64,000 nt of DNA, taken from contig CAVYXK010000014.1 of NCBI GenBank assembly GCA_963772445.1, positions 1,016,180-1,080,179 of the forward strand. Direction: 5' to 3'. The translations under genes and the position numbers were made by a program. Of the stretch, positions 63,756 to 64,000 are shown piece by piece (position 1 is the first letter of the stretch; every line of letters begins with the position of its first letter). The notes under the pieces were generated by a model. It saw nothing but the letters and a program-made list of their open reading frames with translations. It searched no databases and was not told the origin of the DNA. The stretch comes from CAVYXK01 sp963772445. Lineage in GTDB: Bacteria; Pseudomonadota; Alphaproteobacteria; Acetobacterales; Acetobacteraceae.

Positions 63756-64000
63756 TCAAGTGGCAGCGTCGGCTGACGTCCTGCTCCAGCGGAACTCGCT
63801 GCCATCAACCCACATGCGATGCAGCACCACCGCCAGTTTGCGTGCCAGCGCCACCTTCGCCCGCTTCAACCCGCGCAGCTTCGCGATCCGCAGGGCCCAC
63901 GCCTTCAACGCGGAGAACCGCGTGGTGCGAGTGAGCATAACGTTTGCCGCTTCAAACAGCGTGGTTCGTACCATCGCATCGCCAACCTTGCTGATTTGCC
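63756..64000 (-). CDS. IS110 family transposase, C-terminal part (runs off the window)
   Basis: The minus strand reads GKQISKVGDAMVRTTLFEAA, NVMLTRTTRFSALKAWALRI, RGLKRAKVALARKLAVVLHR, MWVDGSEFRW. This is the C-terminal transposase_20-type domain end of IS110/IS116/IS902 proteins ('GxxxxRxxLxxAAxxxxxRxxxLxxWxxR...KxAxVAxARKLxxxxxxM'). The catalytic serine in the GCG(S) region would be just outside the window. IS110 elements use a DEDD/serine mechanism guided by a bridge RNA, which would lie next to the missing end. Confidence 0.82.
   Translation of the reverse strand, partial: QISKVGDAMVRTTLFEAANVMLTRTTRFSALKAWALRIAKLRGLKRAKVALARKLAVVLHRMWVDGSEFRWSRTSADAAT

Overview
The window looks like a GC-rich alphaproteobacterial chromosome. 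The gene repertoire (amidohydrolase-Rieske operons, F420/LLM-type oxidoreductases, class III CoA-transferase with thiolase and Zn-ribbon/OB-fold partner, a livK-type binding protein) fits an Acetobacteraceae/Rhodospirillales-like soil or acid-habitat organism. That assignment is inference from gene content; no rRNA or tRNA gene is present to confirm it. The most striking feature is the amount of mobile DNA and gene decay: at least eight insertion elements or remnants, one integrated satellite-like island, and about ten genes carrying single-base frameshifts or nonsense changes.

Layout. 1-6.4 kb: a minus-strand operon (two amidohydrolases and a Rieske protein), an M20 deacetylase and a frameshifted Cache-GGDEF-EAL c-di-GMP enzyme. 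7.2-14.5 kb: an MFS exporter followed by pxpB and pxpC (5-oxoprolinase subunits), both broken; pxpC is split by a 3.75-kb composite element. 14.64-27.25 kb: an AT-rich 12.6-kb island bounded by an 11-bp direct repeat. It holds a DUF2184 major capsid gene, two possible small-terminase-like genes, AlpA-like regulators, a string of overlapping tiny genes, a primase-helicase followed by a long inverted repeat, and a tyrosine integrase. It sits in the 3' end of a methyltransferase gene, and its integrase is itself interrupted by an IS with cargo genes. 27.3-36.4 kb: methyltransferase, an IS-split livK-like gene, GST, GNAT, SDR, LLM oxidoreductase and debris. 36.4-38.4 kb: an ISL3 element with a passenger gene. 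38.4-41.2 kb: an unrecognised three-gene cluster, then a hairpin-rich non-coding stretch. 41.6-43.6 kb: Smr protein and MFS transporter. 44.9-52.1 kb: a catabolic operon (dehydrogenase, duplicated LLM oxidoreductase, two-domain CoA-transferase, thiolase, DUF35 protein) that is partly pseudogenised. 52.5-54.3 kb: glycosyltransferase and acetyltransferase/antitoxin remnants. 54.4-61.3 kb: an operon of unknown role (DUF900-type hydrolase, lipoprotein, C39-like protease, helical protein) whose first gene is split by the second copy of the composite element. 61.5-64 kb: IS1634-type and IS110-type elements.

The strongest unusual signal is the composite element, present twice in opposite orientation (8053-11803 and 57441-61194). 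It is an IS4-type insertion sequence whose transposase is split, inside the codon of the third catalytic acidic residue, by a 2.4-kb element encoding one large serine recombinase. Removing that element at a GA dinucleotide restores an in-frame 385/386-residue transposase with a perfect Y-x2-R-x3-E-x6-K signature. Each composite copy has its own perfect 9-bp target duplication, so the nested pair has moved as a unit. The second strong signal is the 12.6-kb satellite-like island, which carries a capsid gene but no portal, large terminase or tail genes.
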